NCBI RefSeq assembly: GCF_963678635.1
Contig: NC_087067.1
Location: 55,612,456 to 55,676,455, forward strand
DNA length: 64,000 nucleotides
Source: Symsagittifera roscoffensis
Lineage: Eukaryota > Xenacoelomorpha > Acoela > Convolutidae
Direction: 5' to 3'
Position 1 is the first letter of the stretch. The number at the start of each line of letters is the position of its first letter. The position numbers were made by a program, and so were the translations under genes. This document shows, piece by piece, positions 1-10,335 of the stretch. The notes beneath the pieces were generated by a model. It made no database searches. It was not told the DNA's origin and saw only the letters and a program-made list of their open reading frames with translations.

Positions 1-888
1 ATCCTTCCTCCTAGCCAGGCTCAAGCCTGAATTGTCCCTGGCCACGTGTTGCATCAGTGCTTGATGTCCTCATTGCTTCTTCAAAATGATCCTTCAACAA
101 GTTCTGCCAGGACCTCTTCAGCTGATTAGCCATTTCTATCTTGTTAAACTCGGCCTTTTGCTGGGTGGCCCAATTGCGTCGCTTGCGAGCTACTCCACTG
201 TCCAACTTCTTCAAGCAGTCCTCCATTTCCTTCAATGTCTCGAGGGCCACCCACCATGTCCGGGAGGTGTTCCTCGTCTTGTTCCTCTCCAGTGGATCAC
301 TCGTCACTTGCTTGCCCGTGGCCTGGTGTGCCTTCGAGACCCATTCTTTGCCGACATCCACTTCCCATGTCTGTCCGCTCGTTGAACCTCTCTTCACGTT
401 TATCTTCTGGGGCTTGAAGTCTTCCTCCGATGTCGAACTGGTGGAAGCCTCTATTTCCCTCTCTACTTCGAGTGGTCTCCTGAGCTCCGTGCTGCTCTTG
501 TATGCCGCCGTCTTGCATCGAGCCAAAACCATGGGCGCCGTCTCTCTCAAGTTTCCTTCCGAAACAGCATCCACTGAAGGACTACCCAATCCCTCCAATC
601 CTCTCTTCCTCTTGCGAGTCTTCACATCTCTGCTTGAGGGTGTTGTGGCTATCATCACTGATTCGACCTCTCTGTCTACCTCCAACCCTTCCAACTCTTG
701 CCTCCCCCTGCTCGAGCCTTAAGGATATTAGTACTTTTAATCATATTACTAGTTCCAACCTTATCCCCTTTTATATCATCAACTACTTTATCTACAGTTT
801 TTTGTTTCAGAGTAGAGCTGTCCTCACATTTTTCTTCTCTAGTCTTCGATCCTGAATTCCTCAGCTCTATCAGCTTGTTCAGCAGCTC
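1..888 (-). pseudogene. 3'-terminal ORF of family A element, partial (unknown function)
   Basis: After the stop of the SGNH ORF the same minus-strand frame stays open from 888 to about 670. It then shifts to another frame that is open from 694 to the window edge. The joined region resembles the terminal ORF region of copy 2 (39121-40077): a basic Lys/Arg-rich start (TRKRKR here, AKRKRI there) and, further on, a shared stretch around TW-L-LE...A and the motif DHFEEAMRT versus RYFEEKMRT. No known domain is recognisable. The downstream part is outside the window. The segment is Lys/Glu-rich and probably helical. I infer a frameshift near 680 and a nonsense codon at 889-891. Confidence 0.6.
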
Positions 889-3800
889 TTATCTCGCCTT
901 CTCATCCATGCCCGTTCCTATCAGAAGCGGTTCTCCAAATTTCACGACTGTGTCCCACAGTTCCTCCTTGAATTTGTCCAGCGTCTTCTCGCTGCCCACT
1001 TCTTGATTGAATTCCTTCAAGAACTCCTGCCAAGCATCGTCCTTCAGAGACCCCAGGAACATGTCCCTGTTCCCTTCGAAAGTGTTCTTTTCCCTTTCCT
1101 CCGAGCTCAAGAGTATCATCCCCATATTGGAGGTCTCGCTTGCCAATGGCAATTCCAGATTCTTCCGGGGGGACGGAGTCAGAGGTGGAGTGGCAGTATC
1201 TGCCCAATTCTCCTCGCTCAAGTCTTTCAACAGCTCTTGAGTGGTGAGTTCCTCCCCTGATGGTCCTGGTTCAGGCGTATTCCCCACTTCCATGTCCTCA
1301 CCGGCTTCACTGAGAGTTTCATCCATACTCTCTTCCTCTGACTCATTTCTCCTTCTCTCGAGAATTCTCTTGAACCGGTCCTCCACGGGTCCACTCCTCT
1401 TGTCTCCAGGTATATCCACTGACAGTGGTGATGGTGTCGCCGGGTCCAATCTCTTGTACTCCGTCAGGGCCACGTGCAGTTGACCTGCTGCATCTAGTTC
1501 TTTTCCCTCCTGTCTCATTTCCACCTGTTCTAAGCCATAGGGTGCCTTATACTTTCTTGTTGCAAATTTCATGTCGTCCACCAATGCAACGTGCCCCTCC
1601 ATCATGATCATCCTGCCATCATCCCATATTGGTAGCATGTTCTCAAGTCCGTCCTGCTCAAGAGCTCTCAAGACCTTTCGCACCTCATTTCCGGGGGGCT
1701 GCGAACCTCTCATCTTTTTCGCTTGTGTCGTCCACAAATTTATCTTCGCCTCGCTAGTGTGGAAGTAGACCGCCGCCGTGTAGCCGATGAACAGGGGGTC
1801 CCAGCCATCAGTGAAGTATTTCTGCATTTCCTCCGTTGTCATCCTCGCCATTATGGAAGGATCTACCAAGGGACTGTTCATTCCCAAGGTCATCCTCCTG
1901 ACTATCGGGAACTCAGGCATGGCGGCTGGCAGGACTTCTTTCTCCATTATAGCCTCCAGCTCCCTCTTGACCAGTGCAAAGCATTCCTTCCAAGCAGGAA
2001 TCCTCAAGATCTCTCGTCCGTCTGCCGTCAGTGGGTTCAAGTTCCAGAACTTGGGATACGTTTCGATGGGGCCCTCTCGCTTGCCTCCCATTCTACATTG
2101 CATCTGCCCCCTGAAGTTGTACACTATCAGCTCGGCATCTTTCACTTTTCCAAAGAGTACCGTGTTGCTCATTTGTGCTCTAAGCACCTCCTGCTGACAC
2201 CAATTGAGCGCCGTCCCATCCAGTACGCTGATAAGACTCAAGTGCGTCACAGAGTAACGATACGTTGTTACCAGGGGATCTGGGAATGCGTACGTCACTG
2301 CTGGACCATAAATGCAGGTCACCACCTCCTCCAGACCCCGGATTATCCCCATCGGGTCCGACCTCATCGCCAGGCATAGGTCCGTCAACAGAGGCATCCC
2401 TCCATTCATCTTCTTCCATTCTTCTCTCGATGTTGGATTCTTATCTTCACCCGTCATGTGCCGATTCTGCATCATGAGATATTGCACTAACAAAGTCTTC
2501 AACCACGCGGCACACTTGTAGGAGTAGGTTTCGATCCTTGAGTGGACTTTCCCCATAGACAGGGGCTCCCCATATTCCATCAATCGATGAAACGACACCA
2601 ATTCCCCATGGGTCAAAAGTACTAGTGCCAGATACCCATCAACCCGAAGTGTCTCTACTCCTCGACTAAACATGTATGCTGGGCCCATGTTGAACAAGTA
2701 TCTGGGGTAGACCAGATATAAAGCCAAGAGCAGGCTGATGGGCATGCCCAGTATCTCCTGCACGAAGGCTCCAAAGATGGTCGCTGTGGTGCCGAACATT
2801 CCTGCCATGAATTCTTTCCCCCAGCAAGGACTCAAGAACTTAAGAATCTCATGATCCCTTCTAGTCTTCAGCTCACCCTCGGCGTGCTCTCTCCAGAACC
2901 CTCCTATCGTCACTTCATTGGCGGCCACCGTCATGTCTCTTCCTTCGGCCAGCTCCAGTTGTTTCTCCAGAAAACTCCAGACTTGTTTCACGAGGGGTGG
3001 TGCTTCCTCCCTCGTCTTATTCGTGGCATTCTCCAGCCTTGGTGTCAAAAATGGCCACCAGCCATTCTCTTGCGTCAGGCGATATTTCATCGACTCTAAT
3101 TGCTTCTCCGTGTCGGCCACATTTTTTCTCTCGTTACTCGGACCTCTAGACCTGCCGGTGGAATTCGTGATCTTCACCTCCATGCTCCGAAACCACAAGC
3201 TGGCCGTCAATTGGCTTATCGCCGGGTGATCGTCCCCGATGACTGGGCTGAACTTAAGTTGCCTGGCAAAGTTCGATATCTCTAGCAAGAGCACCTCGTC
3301 TAATACGATCAGGATGTCGGCTAGTCCATAAAAGCCCCTCAGTGCATGAGATATGTCCGCCCATGCCGCTGCCAATTCTGACTTGCGGAGCCTCAGGTTC
3401 GATGGCTCCAATTCCCGATTGGGGGCTGCCATTAGAATCCGCCATTCGTTCCCCTCTGCTATTAGGATCAAGACCGCGTACACGAATTGTAGGGCGGGTG
3501 GCATATTCGCGTATCCAGGGGATGTGGTGAACACCACCTTCGTCTTGGATCCAAATCTCGAGACAACATTCTCTTGCACTTCATTCATCGCTGCAAACAA
3601 CGTCTGAATGGCTTCCCATATCTTCCTCGATGTCGGTTCATTGCCCTTCAGCTGCTCAAGAAGTCCCGTCGCGTGCAGATGATCATTCATTCCTGCAAAC
3701 AATAGCAGCTCAGGCTCACAGGGCATCTCCGACTTTATTGCCACCACTAGAGTTAACATCTGGTTTAATTCAGCTCCTGGCAAAGAGTATATCAGAGTCT

Positions 3801-6363
3801 CCGGCCAGAACAACTTAGGAGACGTCCCTTCGAAGTCTGATCCCGCCACAATGACTACCCTCGCAGCAGCTGGATCTGCTCTATCGTAAACTGCCAAGGT
3901 TTTGGCCAGCTGGGTGCTCCCACAGGGCTTCCCGTACCTGGGATCTTCCGCCAATTTCGAGCCTTCGTAAGCGGCATCTGGCAATTCCATTCCCCCCGGA
4001 TTGAGCAGCTTGTCCACCACTTTCAACTGTGCCGGGGTCGCCAACCTGATCCTGGCGATGCTCGTTCGGTGTTTGGGGGGTTCTGCTATGAGTCCAGGAC
4101 TCCCCAGCAGCTCGAGAGGTCTGTAGTTAATGGGTCCCATGATCGCTTTTGTGGGAATTCCAGTCAGGTCCGCGGTCTCCATCAGTTTTGTTCTCGAGAA
4201 GTGCGCCTCATGAGCTTTCAACCAGTCCACGCAATGATGTCTGTTTAAGTCTTCGTGCGACACTCGTTCAATACACAGAGTCTCCGCCAATTCTCGCCTG
4301 CATTCCAAACCCTCTAGGTCCAGTCCTTTCACCTTCTCAGGATATCTCAAGCGAGCGGTCTCCATAGACCTCTTTTCCCGCTTGCTCTCTGCCACTACCA
4401 CTGAGGATATCGCCGAGCCTGGAGGTGTTGCTGACGTCACCTCCTCAGACTCCATTGGCGTGGCACTCTGCAATCTGGTCTGGTTGCTCCTCGAGCTGTC
4501 TCTAGTGTCGACCCTCGGTCCCAAGCGACCAAACAAGGCCCTTGAGGCAAGGAATGGTGGGTTCGGAGGTGGCCCTAATGTGAATTGGGCCGTCTCTAGC
4601 AGATCCGCCTCTAGCGTGTTTATGTGCTCTTGAAAGACTTCATTCAGCCACTCTGCTCCCCTCGGTCTATCGAAATGTATTCCATCATTGGAGGTGTCCT
4701 CAGGGAATCCCGCTTGTTCCATGCGCTCCACCACGTCCAACAGTCCGACAGGGAGCACACTCAACCGGTGGATTTCTCGGATCACCCTGTTTAGGTTCCG
4801 CACCTTCTCGTTCATCTCCAAGGCGTGCTGATCGAACATCATGTTGTAAGGGACAGTACATACTGTCAACAGGATGGGGTCCATCTGGATCCTCAGCTCC
4901 TCAAGAAGGCAGCTCATCTCGTCGTGCAGCCTCGTTATTTTCCTCGCTTCTCCCCTTGATACATCGTTAGTCCCGATCATCAGGGTCACCGTGTACACTT
5001 TAGTCATCCCTAGCATCTCAAGCGTTGCCAACATCTGTGGCGTGGCAGCTCCAGCGAAACTCAAGATTCCTGTCTGCCAGTGCGATTGGATCCGGGTCAA
5101 CACCCGCACCAGGCTGTCCCCTATGATTAGGTGGACCGCACCTTCTGGCACACGCGGTGGCGCAAGATATTCCACCCAGGCTGCATCATGAAAGCAGTCC
5201 CTCCTGGCTTTCTGTTCCGCATTCCAATTCAGCCGATTGTGCCGGTGGTACCTCTTCTCTGTGTTTTTCTTATAACTCGAGATCACGACGCTCCTGACGG
5301 GTTGTTCCCTCCAAGTTGGGGGAAGCTCCGGTCTTGCCGAACTTTCACGACTTTTCTGCCGCAACTTCTCGCCCAGCTCCTTCAGACGCGATGAGCCGCC
5401 GCTCACCTGACTGTCACTCGAGGTCGAGGTTGGGGTATATCCCGGCAGTACCACATCCATCAGTGGGCGTATGGGTTGCGTCTCTAGGCTACGCAAGGAG
5501 GACGTTGCTTCATTAGGTATCCAGACTTCCAACCCTTCACTCATGTGTTCTCGGGCCTCGCGGTCAAGGTTGAACCGTCCTCTTGCCCTGGGGGCTTCAT
5601 CCACTTCCATGCGTGACTCTGGCCTCGAGCTGGTAACCACTCGTTCCTTTGGCCTGGCTCCCTTCTGTGCGTCAAGTTCGCCTTGTCGTTGTTCTATTCT
5701 CTCCAACTCCGACTTCAGTTGTTCACAATTCGCGGCATTCTCCCGCACGCTTAGCTCCTGCTGATGTTCAGCCTTTAGCATCTCAAGCAACCTCAGAGTC
5801 TGATCTCGCTCGTTGACCGCCTGGTCCCTTTCCAGCTGAACCTTCTTTCGATCCAGCTTTGCCTGATCCCGATCGAGGTTCGCCTTGTTCCTTTCCTTCT
5901 GCGTCTTCTCGAGCTCTTTCTTTAGAACACCAAGATCCGGATATGCATCGGTCGTCTGTTGTGCTCGCGTCATCGATAGCACCTTACTCGAGCTCTGGCC
6001 TGTAGATCTTGCTGTTGGCCTAGTTGGTAGTGGGAATTCCCCTGCGCCATATTCGGTGTTGTTACTCAGGCCAGGATTCCTTGCCAAGTCATAGCCCCTT
6101 ACTCCTCCATCCACATTCCAAGACAACCATCTGGTCTGTTCTTGGTTTGATATTCCCTCGGTGGTGTAGCCGATCATCAAGACAGCCTCCGTCGCAGACT
6201 CCCTGCATTCACCCTGGTCTTCCAACTGGAGGATGGCATTCAGCATTACCGCCATTCTCTCGTCTATCTGGGTATAATCCAGGTCCCTCAGGCGTCTGTA
6301 CAGCTCATCAAGAGTAGGTTTCTTCAGGGCCGCGGGCATGGATTTCCAGAATCTGTCTGCCAT
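889..6363 (-). CDS. Very large ORF with coiled coil and two SGNH/GDSL-hydrolase-like domains (1824 aa)
   Basis: An uninterrupted 1824-codon ORF starts at ATG 6363. Residues about 145-235 are a heptad-rich coiled coil. Residues about 405-585 form a complete SGNH hydrolase: block I IIGDSL (Ser417), block II SFAGA (Gly438), block III GTND (Asn466) and block V SNDGIHFD (Asp560, His563). Residues about 835-1050 look like a second, degenerate SGNH fold: AGSDFEGTS (Ser842), FAGMNDHLH (Asn893) and GDDHP (His1046). The remaining 770 residues match no family I know and end in an acidic Ser/Glu-rich tail. SGNH proteins are usually esterases or acetylhydrolases; the substrate here is unknown. The ORF sits where env would be, but I see no signal peptide or convincing membrane span. 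A broken homologue lies at 33370-39117. This is the only large ORF still intact in copy 1. Confidence 0.85.
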   Translation of the reverse strand: MADRFWKSMPAALKKPTLDELYRRLRDLDYTQIDERMAVMLNAILQLEDQGECRESATEAVLMIGYTTEGISNQEQTRWLSWNVDGGVRGYDLARNPGLSNNTEYGAGEFPLPTRPTARSTGQSSSKVLSMTRAQQTTDAYPDLGVLKKELEKTQKERNKANLDRDQAKLDRKKVQLERDQAVNERDQTLRLLEMLKAEHQQELSVRENAANCEQLKSELERIEQRQGELDAQKGARPKERVVTSSRPESRMEVDEAPRARGRFNLDREAREHMSEGLEVWIPNEATSSLRSLETQPIRPLMDVVLPGYTPTSTSSDSQVSGGSSRLKELGEKLRQKSRESSARPELPPTWREQPVRSVVISSYKKNTEKRYHRHNRLNWNAEQKARRDCFHDAAWVEYLAPPRVPEGAVHLIIGDSLVRVLTRIQSHWQTGILSFAGAATPQMLATLEMLGMTKVYTVTLMIGTNDVSRGEARKITRLHDEMSCLLEELRIQMDPILLTVCTVPYNMMFDQHALEMNEKVRNLNRVIREIHRLSVLPVGLLDVVERMEQAGFPEDTSNDGIHFDRPRGAEWLNEVFQEHINTLEADLLETAQFTLGPPPNPPFLASRALFGRLGPRVDTRDSSRSNQTRLQSATPMESEEVTSATPPGSAISSVVVAESKREKRSMETARLRYPEKVKGLDLEGLECRRELAETLCIERVSHEDLNRHHCVDWLKAHEAHFSRTKLMETADLTGIPTKAIMGPINYRPLELLGSPGLIAEPPKHRTSIARIRLATPAQLKVVDKLLNPGGMELPDAAYEGSKLAEDPRYGKPCGSTQLAKTLAVYDRADPAAARVVIVAGSDFEGTSPKLFWPETLIYSLPGAELNQMLTLVVAIKSEMPCEPELLLFAGMNDHLHATGLLEQLKGNEPTSRKIWEAIQTLFAAMNEVQENVVSRFGSKTKVVFTTSPGYANMPPALQFVYAVLILIAEGNEWRILMAAPNRELEPSNLRLRKSELAAAWADISHALRGFYGLADILIVLDEVLLLEISNFARQLKFSPVIGDDHPAISQLTASLWFRSMEVKITNSTGRSRGPSNERKNVADTEKQLESMKYRLTQENGWWPFLTPRLENATNKTREEAPPLVKQVWSFLEKQLELAEGRDMTVAANEVTIGGFWREHAEGELKTRRDHEILKFLSPCWGKEFMAGMFGTTATIFGAFVQEILGMPISLLLALYLVYPRYLFNMGPAYMFSRGVETLRVDGYLALVLLTHGELVSFHRLMEYGEPLSMGKVHSRIETYSYKCAAWLKTLLVQYLMMQNRHMTGEDKNPTSREEWKKMNGGMPLLTDLCLAMRSDPMGIIRGLEEVVTCIYGPAVTYAFPDPLVTTYRYSVTHLSLISVLDGTALNWCQQEVLRAQMSNTVLFGKVKDAELIVYNFRGQMQCRMGGKREGPIETYPKFWNLNPLTADGREILRIPAWKECFALVKRELEAIMEKEVLPAAMPEFPIVRRMTLGMNSPLVDPSIMARMTTEEMQKYFTDGWDPLFIGYTAAVYFHTSEAKINLWTTQAKKMRGSQPPGNEVRKVLRALEQDGLENMLPIWDDGRMIMMEGHVALVDDMKFATRKYKAPYGLEQVEMRQEGKELDAAGQLHVALTEYKRLDPATPSPLSVDIPGDKRSGPVEDRFKRILERRRNESEEESMDETLSEAGEDMEVGNTPEPGPSGEELTTQELLKDLSEENWADTATPPLTPSPRKNLELPLASETSNMGMILLSSEEREKNTFEGNRDMFLGSLKDDAWQEFLKEFNQEVGSEKTLDKFKEELWDTVVKFGEPLLIGTGMDEKAR

Positions 6364-6861
6364 TCTTTGTGGCTTCGGGATGTATTCAAGTATGTATTAA
6401 CCAGCTCAAGAATTACCTTACTGACTCAAGTATTACCCAACTCAAGAATTCTCTAGAAATGTTCCCTTGCAAATACTTGCTGTAGGTGTCGATTATCGCG
6501 AGTTCAATCAAGATTTCTCTTTCTGTCTCTCGCTTGAGTATAGTTGGATTTTCAACTTTGTTTTTCAAACTTGATCTGAAAACAGAAACCATATTAAGAC
6601 TTAACATGTCATGTTCCTAACCTAGAAACCCCCCTTTTACCAGTATGGTTAAAATTTTATCATTCTCATTTCACTTAAAACAATTCAATTGGAATTTCCT
6701 TAAAAGCATGCAGATTCATTTTATGTTTTAGCACCGTTAATTCTTCTAAAATTCAATTGTCATGCCAATCGCGTCTTAAGATCCCTTTACCTGTGCCGCA
6801 CCCCAGTACCTAACTCAAGACTCCTCCCTCACGCCCAACTCGAGACCTCCGTGTCCCCAAC
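6364..6861 (-). other. Non-coding spacer between Pol and SGNH ORF
   Basis: About 500 bp with no coding potential separates the end of Pol from the ATG of the SGNH ORF. It contains repeated CTCAAG hexamers (6385-6450 and 6810-6880). The equivalent spacer in copy 2 is 32998-33369. It could hold a splice acceptor or an internal promoter for the downstream ORF; I cannot identify either. Confidence 0.4.
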
Positions 6862-8664
6862 TCAGGCGATGCTCAAGTAGTATTTCTTGTGCAGATACAC
6901 CAATACTTCAGTTTCCGCGAAGACTACGTGTAGGATAGCGTACAATTCCCTTGAGCTCAGTTTGCCCCTGTTTGAGTCATACACCGGCATCGAGACCTCC
7001 GTTATTCCTCTTTCAATCATGAAGTCTCGTAGTCCTTTTAGTGCCAACATCACGTGTTCGGAATTGATTGTGTTCCTGTCATTGACCCTCGTCACTAGGA
7101 AGCACAGATATTTGCCCTTGACTTGTGCTACTGATGGTGGAAGCGCTGCCATCCCTCCCAGTCCTGGTCTCTGTCTGAATAGAAACTCCACGTTCTGGTA
7201 CTCTCTTTTGAAGTCAGCTTCCAATCTTGATTTGAAACTCATGTCCGCCGTGATGCAGATCGCACTAGTCCTGTTTGACAGGATGAAGTCGCTATCCGTT
7301 ATCATGATGTTTTCCGAGTACTCATTGGGTATTTCAAATTTCGTTTTGAAATTCCGACCTATGATAGGCTCTGGCTCTTCTTCTTCCAGTTCCAATTCGC
7401 TTGTTTCTCTCACTTCCTTGAGCTTCTTTATCATCAAACTTTCGGTGTGGGTAAGTCCTACCCGCACTCCCCGGACAAAAATATTTATCGACGTCCCCGT
7501 CGATGTTGTCGGGTCTGAATTGTCCTGAGGAATGTCCAGTGGCCTGTCTGTTGGCGTCCATCCGAAAAGAAGGTCCTCTGTCTTCATGTAATTTGCCGCT
7601 GATACATCGACTTGTTGAATGCTGTGTCCTTCGCGGCTCTCGTCTTTGACGTCGCGCATCCACTCTAGTATCCTCAAGTTCGTATTCTCCCTCCTCTCTA
7701 TCTCACTCTGTTCGAGATCCGTCTCCAGTTCTGGCGTCGAGTAGTCTTCCTGCGGATAGTGTCCACCATCGTCAATGACCTGCCATTCCTCTTCGGCTTC
7801 CAGTTCGCCTGCACTCGGTAGTTCCTCTCCCAATTCGTCTGGCTGTATCTTATCGATCAAGAAGTCATCCCCGTACCTGTTGTACCTCATGCCGGTGCGT
7901 TTACGATTGCCAGTCCTGGTTTCCGGTGGTATTGGTTGATCTGGCTCCATCCACTTCGGCACCTCATCTTGCTCCGGGTCGTTCCAGTCTTCTTCTATAA
8001 ATGATCCTGCTTCAGACTCCACTCCTATCTTTTCATTGTCGTCCAAACTCAAGTTCTCATTACCATCATTTTTCTCTCTGGTGCCTTTTTCATTCACTTC
8101 ACACGCTGGCTCTACCACCAGGTACTCAAGACCCTCCATGTCCTTCGGTATGCACCAATCCTCCGGGGACGGGACGTGAGGCTTCAGATTTTCATAATGT
8201 GCCGCTCGCCCAGTACTCAAGCGATAGAACCGTCCTTGTTGATGAACTTCCGTTATCTTGAATGGTCCCCTCCACTTCTTGAGTAGTTTCTTTGTTCCCT
8301 TGGGCGGTATGACATTTTGGAAGACCTACACGTATTGGCCCACTTCATATGGCTTCGCTCGTAATATTTTTTCGTCATATTTTCGGCGTTGCCTCATTTG
8401 CGCTTGCGCCGTGTTCCTCCTGCATAGCTCGTTTAACTCCTGTTGTCTTTTGATCGCTTCTTTCACGTATGCCTGAGGCGACGTCCTTTTCCCTTCGTAT
8501 TCCGGGTAAAAGAATGTCAGAGGCATTGCTCTCTCCCTGCCCGTCAACATCATGAAGGGACTGATGCCCGTCGTTGAGTGCTGTGTACTGTTGTAGGCCC
8601 CTACTACCTGCGGCAGGTATTTATCCCAGTCCCTCATGTATCTTGAGCAGTACACCCTCAACAT
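6862..8664 (-). pseudogene. Pol C-terminal part: integrase C-terminus, acidic linker, macro-domain-like module
   Basis: One minus-strand frame interrupted only by TAG at 8326-8328. It begins in the integrase after the catalytic Glu (LRVYCSRY) and passes a GPF motif (WRGPFKI, near 8265), a hallmark of Ty3/Gypsy and retroviral integrase C-termini. A low-complexity acidic linker of roughly 280 residues follows. The last 145 or so residues (7310-6870) look like a macro domain of the OARD1 (TARG1) type: a core GKYLCFLVTR, a helix, then TEVSMPVYD and a final strand VLVYLHKKYY. The glycine-rich ADP-ribose loops of active enzymes are replaced, so catalysis is doubtful. Copy 2 keeps the same module at 32500-32997. 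Binding to ADP-ribosylated targets is only an inference. Confidence 0.75.
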
Positions 8665-9965
8665 GTTGACCAGTGTCCTGTTCTGTCTCTCTCTACCAAC
8701 CCGTTGGTCTGTGGATGGTAGGTTGTCGAGTGTGCTTGAGCAATGTGCGATCTCTTCATCAATTCTTTTGTCAAGTCCCCCACAAAAGCTTTGCCGTTAT
8801 CCGACTGGAAAGTCATTGGACAACCATACCGCGATATCCAATGCGTTATCAGATGATCACATGTCTCCTCGGCCGAGGCTGTCTGGCACGGAACCGCTTC
8901 CGCCAACTTTGTGAAGTCATCTATTATAACCAGTATCTGGTTATATCCCGACTCCGTCATGCAGTTTTTTTGATGGTCTATCTGCACCACTTCATTGAAC
9001 TCCGAGCTCTCGACAGACTTGAGGGGAAACTTCATCTTCCTTGGGTCTTTTACCTGGAGGCATGCCAGGCAGGCATTCACCCATCTCTCGCAAGCTTTTC
9101 TCATTCCTGGCCAATCAAACCTGTGAAGTATCCTTTGTTGTACTTTATCTATCCCCTGGTGTCCCATCTGGTCGTGCGATCTGAAAAGCACCTCCGTTTG
9201 ATACAATTGCGGTAGTTTGATGAGGTTGTGTTTGTGAGATATCTTCTCCTCATCTTTCCTCTTGCATGCTACCACCCCATCAGCTGTGTGGTAGAGTAAG
9301 TCTTTCTTTTCTTTGTAGAACTGGCTCAAGATCTTGTAGCTGTCTTCCTCGAGTTCCCCCTTCTCCTTGACCCCCGACTGGATCCATTTGGAGAGGTTAC
9401 TTGTCATTTTGTCATTCTTTTGGGCTCTTACTAGGTCTGACAGCCTGTATCTCGCCTTGACATGCTCCTTTAGCGCCATGATCTGTCCATTCATCTCACC
9501 AGGGTTGTGGATGTCGTCGCTAAGCTTCACGCATATCACCCTTTTCACGATTTTCATCTCATCTTCTGGCACCAGATTCGTTCTGATGTTTGAGTTGCAT
9601 GATAGTTCCCTGAATGGCTTCCTTGTAACCGCAATTTTCTCAAGTTCCTCACCACCTCGTATCTCCTGTTTGTCCATATTGTACGTTCCTGAAGATGGAT
9701 CCGTCTGTAACTCCCTGTCGTGGTGCCTTGTCTTCTCTTCCGCCAATATCATGCACAGACTGTCTTGGTTTTCGCTGCTCTCATCCGAGTCTTCATCCCA
9801 TCCTTCACCCTCCCCGGATAATTCTCCTTGTCCGGTTTCTTCTTCCGAGAACATGGAACGCTCCCCGGACTCTTGACCTAGCCCCAGGTGTCCTGTATCT
9901 TCTTTGAACGTCACTTTTTTTCCTAACCTTGGTCTGCTCCATAATGTTTTCGGGGATCTTGTCAA
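8658..9965 (-). pseudogene. Pol: integrase zinc-binding domain and catalytic core
   Basis: A 435-codon frame. Its N-terminal 210 residues are an acidic, Ser-rich connection between RNase H and integrase. Residues 264-302 form the HHCC zinc finger (HX4H, then CX2C: H264, H269, C299, C302). The catalytic core has D330 (VQIDH), D389 (FQSDNG) and E425 (GLVER), an exact D,D-35-E arrangement. The frame breaks right after the Glu, and the continuation (LRVYCSRY...) is in the frame starting at 8664. Upstream it overlaps the 10335-9805 frame, the real junction being near 9900. All three catalytic residues are present, but the protein is split by frameshifts. Integrase inserts the cDNA into host DNA in the nucleus. 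Confidence 0.85.
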
Positions 9966-10335
9966 CTAGTGACCGCACGACATCTTTGCTGTCAGTGACG
10001 CTTCCTCTTGAGGAGTCAGTATCGTTCACTGTCTCTTTTCTTCGAAGTATAGTGACTTCCGGTTCCTCTTGACCCTTCTCTTGGATCACGGGCTTATCAT
10101 CTGATAGTTTCTCGAGCAACCTCATTAAGTCATCATCTATCTGTGCAGCTCCTGCTTCTACCTGGTTAAGATCATAGCATTTTGCCTTGAGCGTCTCCTT
10201 CACGATCTTCGACTTGAGTATTATCTCTATCGGAATCCTTTTGCTCTTCTTCAAGATGGTCTTCTCTGGAGGTTCTTTAGGTAATTCAGGATGATCTTCT
10301 ATCGGTTTGCCTGACTTGTTATCGGATCTTCCCAT
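9805..10335 (-). pseudogene. Pol: RNase H-integrase connection, joined directly to a truncated RNase H
   Basis: The frame begins with KSGKPIEDHPELP, which aligns with KSGYPIPGHPELP at about 29658-29697 in copy 2. There a full RNase H precedes it. Here the preceding 400 bp or so (RNase H after its first catalytic Asp) are missing, so the RT frame (ending at 10319) runs straight into this linker in a different frame. The rest is Lys/Glu-rich without a recognised domain. The true reading leaves this frame near 9900 and continues in the 9965 frame. Confidence 0.65.

Noticed and set aside
86-1006. Plus-strand frames of 99-193 codons
   Set aside because: Shadows of the minus-strand SGNH and terminal ORFs, with no homology of their own.
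889-6363. Envelope glycoprotein
   Set aside because: Position fits env, but there is no signal peptide, furin site or conserved membrane anchor. The hydrophobic stretch near residue 1140 is not conserved in copy 2.
889-6363. Captured host gene inserted beside the element
   Set aside because: The homologous ORF lies at the same place and order in family B copy 2, so it belongs to the element lineage.
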